Assembly (NCBI GenBank): GCA_009886815.1
Contig: QXYP01000235.1
Span: forward strand, 1 to 21,984
Direction: 5' to 3'
Source: Halieaceae bacterium
GTDB taxonomy: Bacteria; Pseudomonadota; Gammaproteobacteria; Pseudomonadales; Halieaceae
DNA length: 21,984 nucleotides
Part shown: piece after piece, positions 7,935 to 15,152 of the stretch
How the letters are laid out: each line of letters begins with the position of its first letter
How positions within the stretch are numbered: the first letter of the stretch is position 1
The notes under the pieces: generated by a model
What the model saw: only the letters and a program-made list of their open reading frames with translations
Database searches by the model: none
Told to the model about the DNA's origin: nothing
Made by a program: the position numbers and the translations under genes

Positions 7935-8159
7935 GAATCTCTACTGGCACCCCCATTATCGTCGACATCAGTCATTAGTCGCCCCAAGGGTGGAAGCCTA
8001 GCAGTGCACTCACCAAGCAGCACGTGTCCATGCGTGCAATTAGGTCGTCTTTTTTAAAGTTTTTGGTCCATCCTGTGTGCCTTCAACTACGCCAATAGCT
8101 AATCGGGGATTGATTCATCAGACAAAAAGCGGATGATGAGGGGATCGAATACTGGCTAA
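7935..8159. other. Divergent intergenic region between MaoC-like gene and AraC regulator
   Basis: This 225-bp gap must hold the promoters of two divergent genes. I see no clear palindrome or strong -35/-10 pair. A TTTTTTAAAG stretch near 8050 is AT-rich. Confidence 0.35.
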
Positions 8160-9200
8160 GTGCATTCCATCCTTTTTATGATCGCGCAGAAATTTTCGAC
8201 TATTGGTCCCCTAGGTGTCGTTATCTGGCAAGCGCTGGAGGATTTAGGTATTGAACCTGAGCCCTTATTCGCAGAGGCTGGTATTGAGGTAGGGCCGCTG
8301 CTTGACCCTAATACTCGGATCGCTGACGGCGCTTTTCGAAATTTGTTGCAAGCGATTGAAGCGCAGGCCTCGGCTCGCACCTTTGGATTACATTTGGCGA
8401 AGTTTATCCATCCCACCACTTTTTACAGCTTGGGCGTAGCTGCCTATTGCAGCGCCACAATGGGTGAGTATCTTGAAAAAATGGTGCGTTACTACTCTGT
8501 GGTGACTACCAATGATGTGATGTCTCTGGTGAAAGAGGTCGGTGAATGTGCGCTGCACTGGACGACGCATAATCCAGAGCCGTTTCCTCCAATCCGTGAA
8601 GATGGCATTGCTGCCATCTTCGTAACGATTCTTCGCATAGCAAGTCAGAACGAATTTCGGCCCCGCACTGTGTCTTTGGCGCGCCCTTTCCCTGAAGATG
8701 AGGCGTCGCACTACGAGGACTTCTTTGGATGCGAGGTCCTTTTTGGTGCGCCTGAGACCTCAATATCTTTTGACCCTCAACTGCTTAAATTGCCTTTGGT
8801 TGGTGCAGATCCACAGCTCGCCCAGTCTTATGACCAGCTGACCGAACAATATATAGCTAAGCTGGAAAAAGCCGATTTCCCAGCGCGGGTTCGCAACGAA
8901 TTGGTGAGACTACTGCCCACTGGTGTATCTGGAAAAGATGCTGTGGCAAGCGTACTGTGCGTGAGTACTAGGACGCTATACAACCGTCTTGAAGAGGCGG
9001 GTACTACCTTTCGTGAGGTTCTGGATGAAACTCGCAAGCTGTTGGCTGAGGATTATCTGACAAAGGGTTTACCGGTGAACGAAATCGCTTACCTTACAGG
9101 CTTTTCTGACACTGCAAATTTTTCAAGAGCCTTTAAAAAGTGGACGGGGCTTTCACCGATGACCTACCGCATTAAAGTCGCACTCAACGACGAATCCTAA
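8160..9200 (+). CDS. AraC-family transcriptional regulator (arabinose-binding-domain type)
   Basis: This 346-residue regulator has the long N-terminal effector domain of the OruR/ArgR-like AraC proteins and a C-terminal double helix-turn-helix at about 240-340. In it, VASVLCVSTRTLYNRLEEAG is the first HTH, and INEIAYL-type residues with GFSDTANFSRAFKKWTG are the second. The residues YYSVVTTN near 121 are shared with the AraC protein at 16142, so the two are paralogues. It directly precedes the acyl-CoA synthetase at 9291 and probably controls it, responding to a pathway acid or its CoA ester. The start could be the GTG at 8160 or the in-frame ATG at 8178; neither has a strong ribosome site at ideal distance. 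Confidence 0.9.
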   Translation: MHSILFMIAQKFSTIGPLGVVIWQALEDLGIEPEPLFAEAGIEVGPLLDPNTRIADGAFRNLLQAIEAQASARTFGLHLAKFIHPTTFYSLGVAAYCSATMGEYLEKMVRYYSVVTTNDVMSLVKEVGECALHWTTHNPEPFPPIREDGIAAIFVTILRIASQNEFRPRTVSLARPFPEDEASHYEDFFGCEVLFGAPETSISFDPQLLKLPLVGADPQLAQSYDQLTEQYIAKLEKADFPARVRNELVRLLPTGVSGKDAVASVLCVSTRTLYNRLEEAGTTFREVLDETRKLLAEDYLTKGLPVNEIAYLTGFSDTANFSRAFKKWTGLSPMTYRIKVALNDES

Positions 9201-9290
9201 AACACAACAATCTTGCCGGTATTGATACGACATCAGCACGAACTGCTTCTTAGGCTGTGGCAATAAGAGCAGAGCAATTGCGGATGGGTT

Positions 9291-10814
9291 GTGGCATCAG
9301 CTAATTACACAGATTTATTGAATAAAGCTTTGGCTGATATCGGTGATGCAGTCGCGGTCGCCGATGTAACGGGGGAGTTTTACAGCGGTCACGCGTTGCG
9401 ACAGCGTATTGAGGGTATTGCCAGTCTGTTGCGAGCCTCTGGGCTAGAACGTGGCGATGGATTGGCACAGCTTGCAAGTAATTGTGTAGACGCTTTTGCC
9501 GTTATGGCAGCCTGTCTGCGCGCGGGCGTTCGTTACACGCCCCTTCATCCTCTGGGTTCTTTGGATCAGCAGCGATTTGTTGTCAATGATTCCCAAGCCA
9601 AGCTGTTGGTCATTGATTCTGCAGCATTTGCAGAGTGGGGTGCCCGATTAGCCGACGCCTTCCCCAAGCTGGCCGTGATCACGCTTTCCCGGGCAAACTT
9701 TGGTGAGTATCTGGGGGATTTATTAGTTGATCGGCCTTGGCTGGATGATCAACAAAATAGCGAAGATATTGCATGGGTTAGTTACACCGGTGGTACCACG
9801 GGTGATCCTAAGGGGGTCATGCACACACAGAGAGGTATGGGGGCGACTGCTGAGATTGCGCGAGCTGCGTGGCAGTTTCCCGAGCAGCCGCATTTTTTGG
9901 CGTGTTCACCGATCAGTCATGCGGCGGGATTTCTAGTGCTGCCAGTTTTGATGCTTGGCGGACGCGTTTCGCTGTTGCCTAGGTTCTCGCCCGAGCCGGT
10001 GATTCGATGTATTGAGAATCAGGGCGTCAATACACTCTTTCTAGTGCCCAGTATGATCTACGGACTTCTCGATCATCCTGGCGTTGGTCAAAGAGATCTG
10101 AGCAACTTGGAGCACATTATTTATGCGTCGGCGCCCATCGCACCGGAGCGGCTTCGCGAAGCCCTCCACCTTTTCGGTCCTATTTTACACCAGTGCTACG
10201 GTCAAACGGAGAGCATTCATATTACGTGTATGACACACAAGGAACACAATCCATCGGTGAGTAGGCGGCTTGAGAGTGTGGGGCGAGCGACTCTCGGTAT
10301 GACGGTGTCGGTCGTTGATGCTCGCGGTAGCGCCTTACCCCTGAAAGAGGTGGGTGAAATATGCGTTAAGGGGCCAAGTCTCCTCGCGGGTTACTGGCAA
10401 CGCCCCGAGGCTAGCGCTGAAGCGCTGCAGTCGGGGTGGCTTCATACCGGCGATGTGGGATTTATGGATGAAGAAGGGTTTCTGTTTATCGTTGATAGGC
10501 TCAAGGACATGATTATCAGCGGCGGCTTCAATATCTATTCACAGGACGTGGAGCGGGCATTGATGGCGCATGACAGCGTTGATGTTGCGGCGGTCGTTGG
10601 ACTGCCGGATCGTAAGTGGGGCGAGCGGGTGCACGCGGTAGTGGTGCTAAAAGCAGGCCGGGAGTGCTCAGAGGAAGAGCTGATTGGCTTTCTGAGGCAA
10701 AGTGCGGGCCCCTTGCTAACCCCAAAGTCCATCGAATTTGATAGTGCTTTGCCGCTTACCAACCTTGGAAAGGTAGACAAAAAGGCCATTAAGCTGCGGC
10801 TTGAAGCGGTGTAG
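9291..10814 (+). CDS. Acyl-CoA synthetase (ANL-superfamily CoA ligase)
   Basis: This is a complete 507-residue ATP-dependent CoA ligase. Its motifs are in order: P-loop YTGGTTGDPKG (165-175), SPISHAAGF near 206, YGQTES (303-308), TGD (386-388), the hinge DRLKDMII (402-409) and the catalytic Lys494 in NLGKVDKK. Members of this group activate fatty, aromatic or cyclic carboxylic acids. It lies between an AraC regulator and the Paa-like oxygenase genes, so I infer that it makes the CoA ester on which that oxygenase acts. GTG start with GGATGG a few bases upstream. A 89-bp gap with the candidate operator follows, so it may be a separate transcript from the downstream operon. Confidence 0.93.
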   Translation: MASANYTDLLNKALADIGDAVAVADVTGEFYSGHALRQRIEGIASLLRASGLERGDGLAQLASNCVDAFAVMAACLRAGVRYTPLHPLGSLDQQRFVVNDSQAKLLVIDSAAFAEWGARLADAFPKLAVITLSRANFGEYLGDLLVDRPWLDDQQNSEDIAWVSYTGGTTGDPKGVMHTQRGMGATAEIARAAWQFPEQPHFLACSPISHAAGFLVLPVLMLGGRVSLLPRFSPEPVIRCIENQGVNTLFLVPSMIYGLLDHPGVGQRDLSNLEHIIYASAPIAPERLREALHLFGPILHQCYGQTESIHITCMTHKEHNPSVSRRLESVGRATLGMTVSVVDARGSALPLKEVGEICVKGPSLLAGYWQRPEASAEALQSGWLHTGDVGFMDEEGFLFIVDRLKDMIISGGFNIYSQDVERALMAHDSVDVAAVVGLPDRKWGERVHAVVVLKAGRECSEEELIGFLRQSAGPLLTPKSIEFDSALPLTNLGKVDKKAIKLRLEAV

Positions 10815-10855
10815 GGCCCTGAAAATTTGCCTGAAATGACAAATCCACTTCATAA

Positions 10856-10877
10856 ACATACCGTATAGTAGGTATGT
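10856..10877. promoter_or_regulatory. 22-bp perfect palindrome, candidate TetR-family operator
   Basis: ACATACC (10856-10862) and GGTATGT (10871-10877) are perfect inverted 7-bp arms around an 8-bp spacer containing TATAGT (10864-10869), a good -10-like hexamer. Size, symmetry and the ACATAC/GTATGT arm are typical of TetR-family operators such as the AcrR box. It lies 26 bases before the PaaA-like start, where a repressor would block the operon promoter. I found no good -35 at the right distance. The TetR gene at 17192, last in the same operon, is the natural candidate ligand. Confidence 0.6.
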
Positions 10878-10903
10878 ATGAAAAAGCCACGGTAGGAAAA
10901 AAA

Positions 10904-11851
10904 ATGTCGCAGCCAATGACAGCGGTTGATCCCCAAGAGCAGGCGCTACTAGAACGCATACACGCCGGCGAATTGATCGAGGATATGCAGGAGTTGACGC
11001 CTCGCTATCGCGCAATTCTGGAGCGAACCCTCGAGATTGCTGCGCAGTCTGAAGTGACGGTGCTGACGTGGGCTTACACCGCGTTCAGAGTTGCGCCAGA
11101 TATCGGGGCCAAAGTCGCGATCTGTGGAACCATTCAGGACGAAGTGGGACATGCCCACCAACAGGGCATGCTCTTTGAGCGCTTTGGTTTTGATATGCAG
11201 AAGGTCGCTTTTGAGGCGGATCCCAGAAAATACTGGTCGCTGCCCATTATGGAGTTTCCTGTCAGAAATTATGCAGAGTTTGTGGTTTCACAGGCATTCC
11301 TCGATCGAGCTGGTCGTTTTACGACGTGGGACATCGAGCTCAATTGCAGCTTTGCGCCCTATCGGCGGACGTTAAAAAAAGTCAATTTTGAGGAGGCTTA
11401 TCATTTTCGTCATGGCGCGATGTGGACGGAGTTCTATTTCAATCAGAACGATGAGACTAAAGAACTGGTTGAAGATGCCGTCCGCTGGATCTTTCCCTGG
11501 GGTTACCACTGGTACGGACGTCCGGACGATTTAAAGGGATACCCGGATCAGCTGAACTACAAGGTTCGCGCGTGGAGTAACGACACCATGCGCAATAAAT
11601 GGCTCCGGTCAGCGACTGACTTTGCTGACCGGGTCGGCCTCAAGGTGCCTGCAGAGAAGGACGAAGAAACCGGTGAGTATCGTATTACCGATATGCCTTA
11701 CCCAATGACCTTTGATGCAGGAGCCCATGATTGGGAATGGGAAGAGACCAGTTGGGATCGTGCTATCGGCAAGTTCAAGTCTGGTGGGCCGATGCGTCCC
11801 TCCTGCTACGAGCGTTTGCAGCGGGAAGAATGGGGTGATCAGTTGTGGTAA
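10904..11851 (+). CDS. PaaA-like diiron oxygenase catalytic subunit
   Basis: The 315-residue product belongs to the PaaA/PaaC ferritin-like family (Pfam PaaA_PaaC). PaaA is the catalytic subunit of the phenylacetyl-CoA epoxidase. The carboxylate-bridged diiron site is intact: Glu50 (SEVTV), Glu80 and His83 (QDEVGH), Asp134 (FLDRAG), Glu164 and His167 (EEAYH). This spacing matches the ligands I recall for E. coli PaaA (E42, E72, H75, D126, E156, H159) with a constant shift of eight. Overall identity looks low, so the substrate is probably not phenylacetyl-CoA. I chose ATG 10904 because AGGA lies six bases before it; the in-frame ATG at 10874 sits inside the palindrome. It overlaps the next gene by seven bases. 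Confidence 0.88.
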   Translation: MSQPMTAVDPQEQALLERIHAGELIEDMQELTPRYRAILERTLEIAAQSEVTVLTWAYTAFRVAPDIGAKVAICGTIQDEVGHAHQQGMLFERFGFDMQKVAFEADPRKYWSLPIMEFPVRNYAEFVVSQAFLDRAGRFTTWDIELNCSFAPYRRTLKKVNFEEAYHFRHGAMWTEFYFNQNDETKELVEDAVRWIFPWGYHWYGRPDDLKGYPDQLNYKVRAWSNDTMRNKWLRSATDFADRVGLKVPAEKDEETGEYRITDMPYPMTFDAGAHDWEWEETSWDRAIGKFKSGGPMRPSCYERLQREEWGDQLW

Positions 11852-12159
11852 CCGAGGGCGCCGTAGCTGAGGTACTCAATGGTGTGATGGATCCGCACAT
11901 GAACGTTAGCCTCCCTGATATGGGCATGGTCCGAAGAATTACGGTTTCAGAAGACGGTGATGTCGATGTTGGGTTGGTGTTCCCGTGCGTGGGTTGTCCG
12001 GCTTGGGATTTGATCCAAAACGATATCAAGCGTTCGGTTGGCGCGCTTGCGGGCGTGCGCTCCACCAAAGTGAGGGTTGAGTGGCAACACGAATGGAGCC
12101 GGGACGACATCGTTCCCGAGGCTCGACTTATTGCACGTGAACATGGTTATTGCATCTAG
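11845..12159 (+). CDS. PaaD N-terminal-domain protein (MIP18/DUF59 family), split from its zinc ribbon
   Basis: This 104-residue protein corresponds to the first two thirds of PaaD. It has the MIP18/DUF59 fold: PDMGMVRRI near 27, VGCPAWDLI near 49 with the conserved Cys, and a C-terminal EWSRDDIVPEARLIAREHG that matches the PaaD segment just before its zinc ribbon. DUF59 proteins act in Fe-S or metal-centre maturation, and PaaD is needed for an active Paa epoxidase. Here the chain ends right where the E. coli protein continues into the Cys-rich ribbon, which is encoded by a separate gene at 12418. GTG start, overlapping the PaaA-like stop, so translation is probably coupled. Confidence 0.85.
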   Translation: MVTEGAVAEVLNGVMDPHMNVSLPDMGMVRRITVSEDGDVDVGLVFPCVGCPAWDLIQNDIKRSVGALAGVRSTKVRVEWQHEWSRDDIVPEARLIAREHGYCI

Positions 12160-12168
12160 GAGCTAAAG

Positions 12169-12414
12169 GTGGGTTTAGTCACGCAAAAAACAGCGCGCAA
12201 TACCATGGACTGGGACTATTTTGAGGTATTTGCGCGGGAGGAGCTTGACGGACCCCTGTTTCATTTGGGCTCTGTCAGTGCGCCAAACAGGGCTGCAGCG
12301 GTGGGCCAGGCAAGGATGGTGTACTCGGAAAAACCCTGGGTAGAAATGTGTATTTGTCCTCGTGCCGAGGTGATACCGGTGATCTCGGTTAACGACATGA
12401 TCGGGATTGCTTAA
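12169..12414 (+). CDS. PaaB-like oxygenase subunit
   Basis: The 81-residue product resembles PaaB, the small subunit that bridges PaaA-PaaC dimers in the phenylacetyl-CoA epoxidase. After a short leader it shows WDYFEVFAREELDGPLFHLGS, comparable to the YEVFVR...HVGSL start of PaaB, then NRAAAVGQARMVYS and a WVEMCICPRAEVIPV strand. It is slightly shorter than the usual 95 residues. An AGGAG at 12158-12162, six bases before the GTG, sets the start in preference to the ATG at 12205. It is flanked by the two halves of PaaD. Confidence 0.82.
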   Translation: MGLVTQKTARNTMDWDYFEVFAREELDGPLFHLGSVSAPNRAAAVGQARMVYSEKPWVEMCICPRAEVIPVISVNDMIGIA

Positions 12415-12417
12415 GCC

Positions 12418-12639
12418 GTGGCTGAGGGGCGCGATAGCACCAAGGGTCGTTCTAGCAGCCTGACAGAGTTGTTCGGGTTGCAATACGACGCGACCGTCGC
12501 CTGCCCTTGGTGTGGATCGGAGAGCACGCGTGTTTCGAATCCCTTTGGCGGTACGGTGTCGGAAATGAGTATGCAGTGTAATCAGTGTAAGGCTACTTTT
12601 GGATGGATGAAGTGGCAGGACAAACTTCCCGGGCAGTAG
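12418..12639 (+). CDS. PaaD C-terminal zinc-ribbon protein, encoded separately
   Basis: This 73-residue protein has a disordered start and then a zinc ribbon: CPWC (about 30-33) and CNQC (about 54-57), with FGGTVSEMSMQCNQC resembling the FGSTACKALYRCDSC end of E. coli PaaD. The aromatic-rich tail FGWMKW mirrors FDYFK. In the usual PaaD this ribbon follows the DUF59 domain in one chain; here a PaaB-like gene lies between the two coding pieces, so a simple frameshift cannot explain it. GTG start three bases after the PaaB-like stop. Presumed role: metal binding during assembly of the oxygenase. Confidence 0.83.
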   Translation: MAEGRDSTKGRSSSLTELFGLQYDATVACPWCGSESTRVSNPFGGTVSEMSMQCNQCKATFGWMKWQDKLPGQ

Positions 12640-12665
12640 TTCGGGGCAGCGAGTGGGAGAGAGAG

Positions 12666-13517
12666 ATGTCTGGAACAGACAAGGCGTTGATGCAGGAGTT
12701 ACTGTGTATTGCCGATACCGACTGGGTGTTAGGACACTGGTATATCAAAGTGATGCTCAATGGCCGCAGTCTCCCCGATTGCACAGCATTCGCGGGTATG
12801 GGGCAGGACAGCCTGGGCCATACACGGGCGATTTTTCGGCTGTTGGAAGATCGTCTTGGACTGCCCGAGCACCAGCTTGAGTTTGGTCGCCAACCTAGCG
12901 AATTACATGATCTTGAGGCGTTGTCGCTTCCTCCACAGAACTGGGGTGATTTCCTCGTCACTGCGTTCTTGGCGGAATGTGCAGTATGGCGCCTACTTTC
13001 AACCTTTTTAGAGGGGAGCGACAAAGCGCTATCGGGCATGGTGAAGCATTTTGGCAAGGAGCTCTATTTTCACCGGTTGGGCCTCGAGGGCTGGATGACG
13101 GCGACTAGCAATGAAGAGCAGGACGACATGCGGCAGTCACTCGCCATACGGGGGCCTACGGTAGCGCGCTGGTTTGGCGATGTTGCTGCAGCGGATTTGC
13201 TTTTAGACGCAGGTATTAGAGCGGCGTCACTTGAATCTGCACGGTCAGGTTTTATAGACGATGTGGTCGATGTGCTGGCTCAAGCAACGGGCTTGGAGCC
13301 GACAGAAATACAATCGAAGCTGCGTTGCGAGTGCCCAGATGACTGGGACTCAGTGCGACGCAAGTGCCGCGGTGCAACTGTACCGCCAACTTTGTGGGAG
13401 TTCATGGTACCGACAGATCCCGACACCGTGACTCTGAGGCGCCCCCTCGCTGTCAGCGTTGACGACAATCTCGATTTAGTTGACCGCGCGGAGTACAGCC
13501 ATACCGATTACGCATAA
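12666..13517 (+). CDS. PaaC-like structural subunit of the oxygenase
   Basis: The 283-residue product is the second PaaA/PaaC-family member in the operon. PaaC is the catalytically inactive ferritin-like partner that anchors PaaA. Recognisable parts are LCIADTDWVLGHW near 12, GMGQDSLGHTRAIFRLLEDRLG near 43 and GKELYFHRLGLEGWM near 135. It retains partial D-x-x-G-H and E-x-x-x-H patterns, but not the full ligand set of PaaA. It is about 30 residues longer than E. coli PaaC, mainly at the C-terminus (WEFMVPTDPDTVTLRRPL onward). I placed the start at ATG 12666, with GGAG six bases upstream, not at the in-frame ATG 12603, which overlaps the zinc-ribbon gene. Confidence 0.84.
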   Translation: MSGTDKALMQELLCIADTDWVLGHWYIKVMLNGRSLPDCTAFAGMGQDSLGHTRAIFRLLEDRLGLPEHQLEFGRQPSELHDLEALSLPPQNWGDFLVTAFLAECAVWRLLSTFLEGSDKALSGMVKHFGKELYFHRLGLEGWMTATSNEEQDDMRQSLAIRGPTVARWFGDVAAADLLLDAGIRAASLESARSGFIDDVVDVLAQATGLEPTEIQSKLRCECPDDWDSVRRKCRGATVPPTLWEFMVPTDPDTVTLRRPLAVSVDDNLDLVDRAEYSHTDYA

Positions 13518-13563
13518 ACCCTGACCACTGGCCGGCTTAAAAAATAAAAAGAGGAGGGAGCCA

Positions 13564-14745
13564 ATGACAAAATCTGGTCTCGCGATTGTAGGGATCGCGG
13601 AGGTGCCCACGCGCCGTGATCCTGAGCGTCAGCGCTGGGACATACTGCTGGATGTCTGTATGGGAGCGATTCGTGACGCGGGAATAGATAAGAATCTTAT
13701 CGGTGCTGTCATTTCGAATAATCCGATGGCGCAGCCCTCGATGCAAAATGATATGTCGCTGGGAAAAATTCCCGAGGTCATGGGCCTGAAAGGCTGTCGC
13801 GACATCGCAATTTGCAATGCGGGGGGCGCATCCACAACCAACTGTTTGCGGCTGGCAGAGCAGCACATCGCCAGCGGTCAGGTAGACTACGTACTGATTC
13901 CACACACCACTGTTCAGTCCGATATGCCGCCTCAGGACCTCATCAACTTCTTTGCTACCGCACCCCTCGATAAGCAATTTGAATATCCGTATGGCGTAAG
14001 TTTTAACGGATCAATGGGTCTTATTACTCAGCGCTACATGTATGAGACCGGTGCAACGGAGGAAGAGTTAGCTTCTGTGACAGTTGCTTTACGGGCCTGG
14101 GGCGCCCTCGATCCGCTGTCTATCTTTTATGGTAAAACCGTAACCTTGGACGACGTCATGAACTCTCGCATGATTAGCACACCATTGAAGGCTAAGGAAT
14201 GTAATTTGCTGGCAGATGGTGGCGGAGCGATGGTGGTCACCTCATGGGAAAAGGCTCGGGAGTTAGGTGATAAGGCGGTTTACAAATTGGGACATGGCAC
14301 CCGTTTTATGAGTGCTACACCCATGCTTCGCGAGGATGTGTTTCACCGCCAAGCTTACCGCGAGTCCAGTCGCGACGCGTTGTCCCAGGCTGGGCTGTCA
14401 ATCCACGATATGGACCTCAGGCAGATCTATGGCGCCTACCCCTATACGCAATGTAGCGCGCTCGAGGGTTATGGCGTTTGCGAGGACGGACAGGGAGCAA
14501 AGCTCTGGGCGGAGGGACGTTGTGGTCCCGGAGGCGACTTGCCCTGCACGACCATGGGCGATGCCACTGGAAGAGGACATACAGGCAGTGGCGTCAGTAT
14601 GGCGTTCTACCTCGATAGCGTCCGCCAATTGCGCGGCGAGGCCGGGGATCGTCAGGTCGATCAATGTGAACACGCGATTCTGACCACTTCCGGTGGTTCC
14701 GTGATGAATACCTGCACCACGGTTTTTGGGAGGAAGCCACGATGA
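13564..14745 (+). CDS. SCPx-type thiolase / Ltp2-like aldolase
   Basis: This 393-residue protein has the thiolase fold of the SCPx/lipid-transfer group. Where thiolases have the nucleophilic Cys, the sequence reads NAGGAS (85-90), so by eye the position is Gly88. The His of the GHP-like motif is kept in GRGHTGSG (His339), and a late Cys384 remains. The tyrosine-rich IYGAYPYTQ (288-296) lies where Ltp2 has one of its catalytic tyrosines. Ltp2-type enzymes cleave beta-hydroxyacyl-CoA esters by retro-aldol reaction and need a DUF35 partner, which is the next gene. I therefore prefer aldolase over beta-ketothiolase. Strong AGGAGGGAG ribosome site; the stop overlaps the next start (ATGA). Confidence 0.88.
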   Translation: MTKSGLAIVGIAEVPTRRDPERQRWDILLDVCMGAIRDAGIDKNLIGAVISNNPMAQPSMQNDMSLGKIPEVMGLKGCRDIAICNAGGASTTNCLRLAEQHIASGQVDYVLIPHTTVQSDMPPQDLINFFATAPLDKQFEYPYGVSFNGSMGLITQRYMYETGATEEELASVTVALRAWGALDPLSIFYGKTVTLDDVMNSRMISTPLKAKECNLLADGGGAMVVTSWEKARELGDKAVYKLGHGTRFMSATPMLREDVFHRQAYRESSRDALSQAGLSIHDMDLRQIYGAYPYTQCSALEGYGVCEDGQGAKLWAEGRCGPGGDLPCTTMGDATGRGHTGSGVSMAFYLDSVRQLRGEAGDRQVDQCEHAILTTSGGSVMNTCTTVFGRKPR

Positions 14746-15149
14746 GCGACTATAAAAAGCCGTTGCCCGAAATACAGCCTTATAGTCAGCCCTTCTGGGA
14801 TGGGACCAAAAAGGGACTTTTACTCATACAGCACTGCAATGCCTGTGATGCCAATATTTTTTATCCGCGCCGCGACTGCCCAGATTGCTGGAGTCAGGAC
14901 TTGGGATGGATTAAAGCCTCCGGGCGTGCGACGGTTTATACGTATTCCGTAACCTATGAGGGTGTGGAGCAAAAATTTGTGGAGGATTTGCCGATCATTT
15001 TGGCGTGGATAGATCTGCCTGAGGGAATCCGCATGCACACCAACCTAGTGGAATGCCAGCCTGAGGACGTCGCCATTGGGATGGAGGTCGAGGTAGTCTT
15101 TCGCTCGATTACCGAGGACATCACCCTGCCTTTTTTTAGACCGGTATAG
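14742..15149 (+). CDS. DUF35 zinc-ribbon/OB-fold acyl-CoA-associated protein
   Basis: This 135-residue protein begins with the rubredoxin-like ribbon of the DUF35 family (Cys32, Cys35, Cys46, Cys49 in HCNACD...DCPDC). An OB-fold follows (SGRATVYTYSVTYEG near 66, LPIILAWIDLPEG near 90). Stand-alone DUF35 proteins bind thiolase-fold partners and acyl-CoA; the DUF35 domain of ChsH2 is required by the Ltp2 aldolase. The start codon overlaps the stop of the thiolase-like gene, the arrangement expected for subunits of one complex. AGGA precedes the ATG. Confidence 0.92.
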   Translation: MSDYKKPLPEIQPYSQPFWDGTKKGLLLIQHCNACDANIFYPRRDCPDCWSQDLGWIKASGRATVYTYSVTYEGVEQKFVEDLPIILAWIDLPEGIRMHTNLVECQPEDVAIGMEVEVVFRSITEDITLPFFRPV

Positions 15150-15152
15150 TCT

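Noticed and set aside
10874..10903. Earlier ATG for the PaaA-like gene
   Set aside because: It lies within the palindrome and has no well-spaced ribosome site, whereas ATG 10904 has AGGA six bases upstream and fits the diiron ligand spacing.
11845..12639. PaaD broken by a frameshift or sequencing error
   Set aside because: A complete PaaB-like gene separates the two pieces and each has its own start, so one or two base errors cannot restore a fused PaaD.
12603..12665. Earlier ATG for the PaaC-like gene overlapping the zinc-ribbon gene
   Set aside because: ATG 12666 has GGAG six bases before it, and the residues it omits have no likeness to PaaC.
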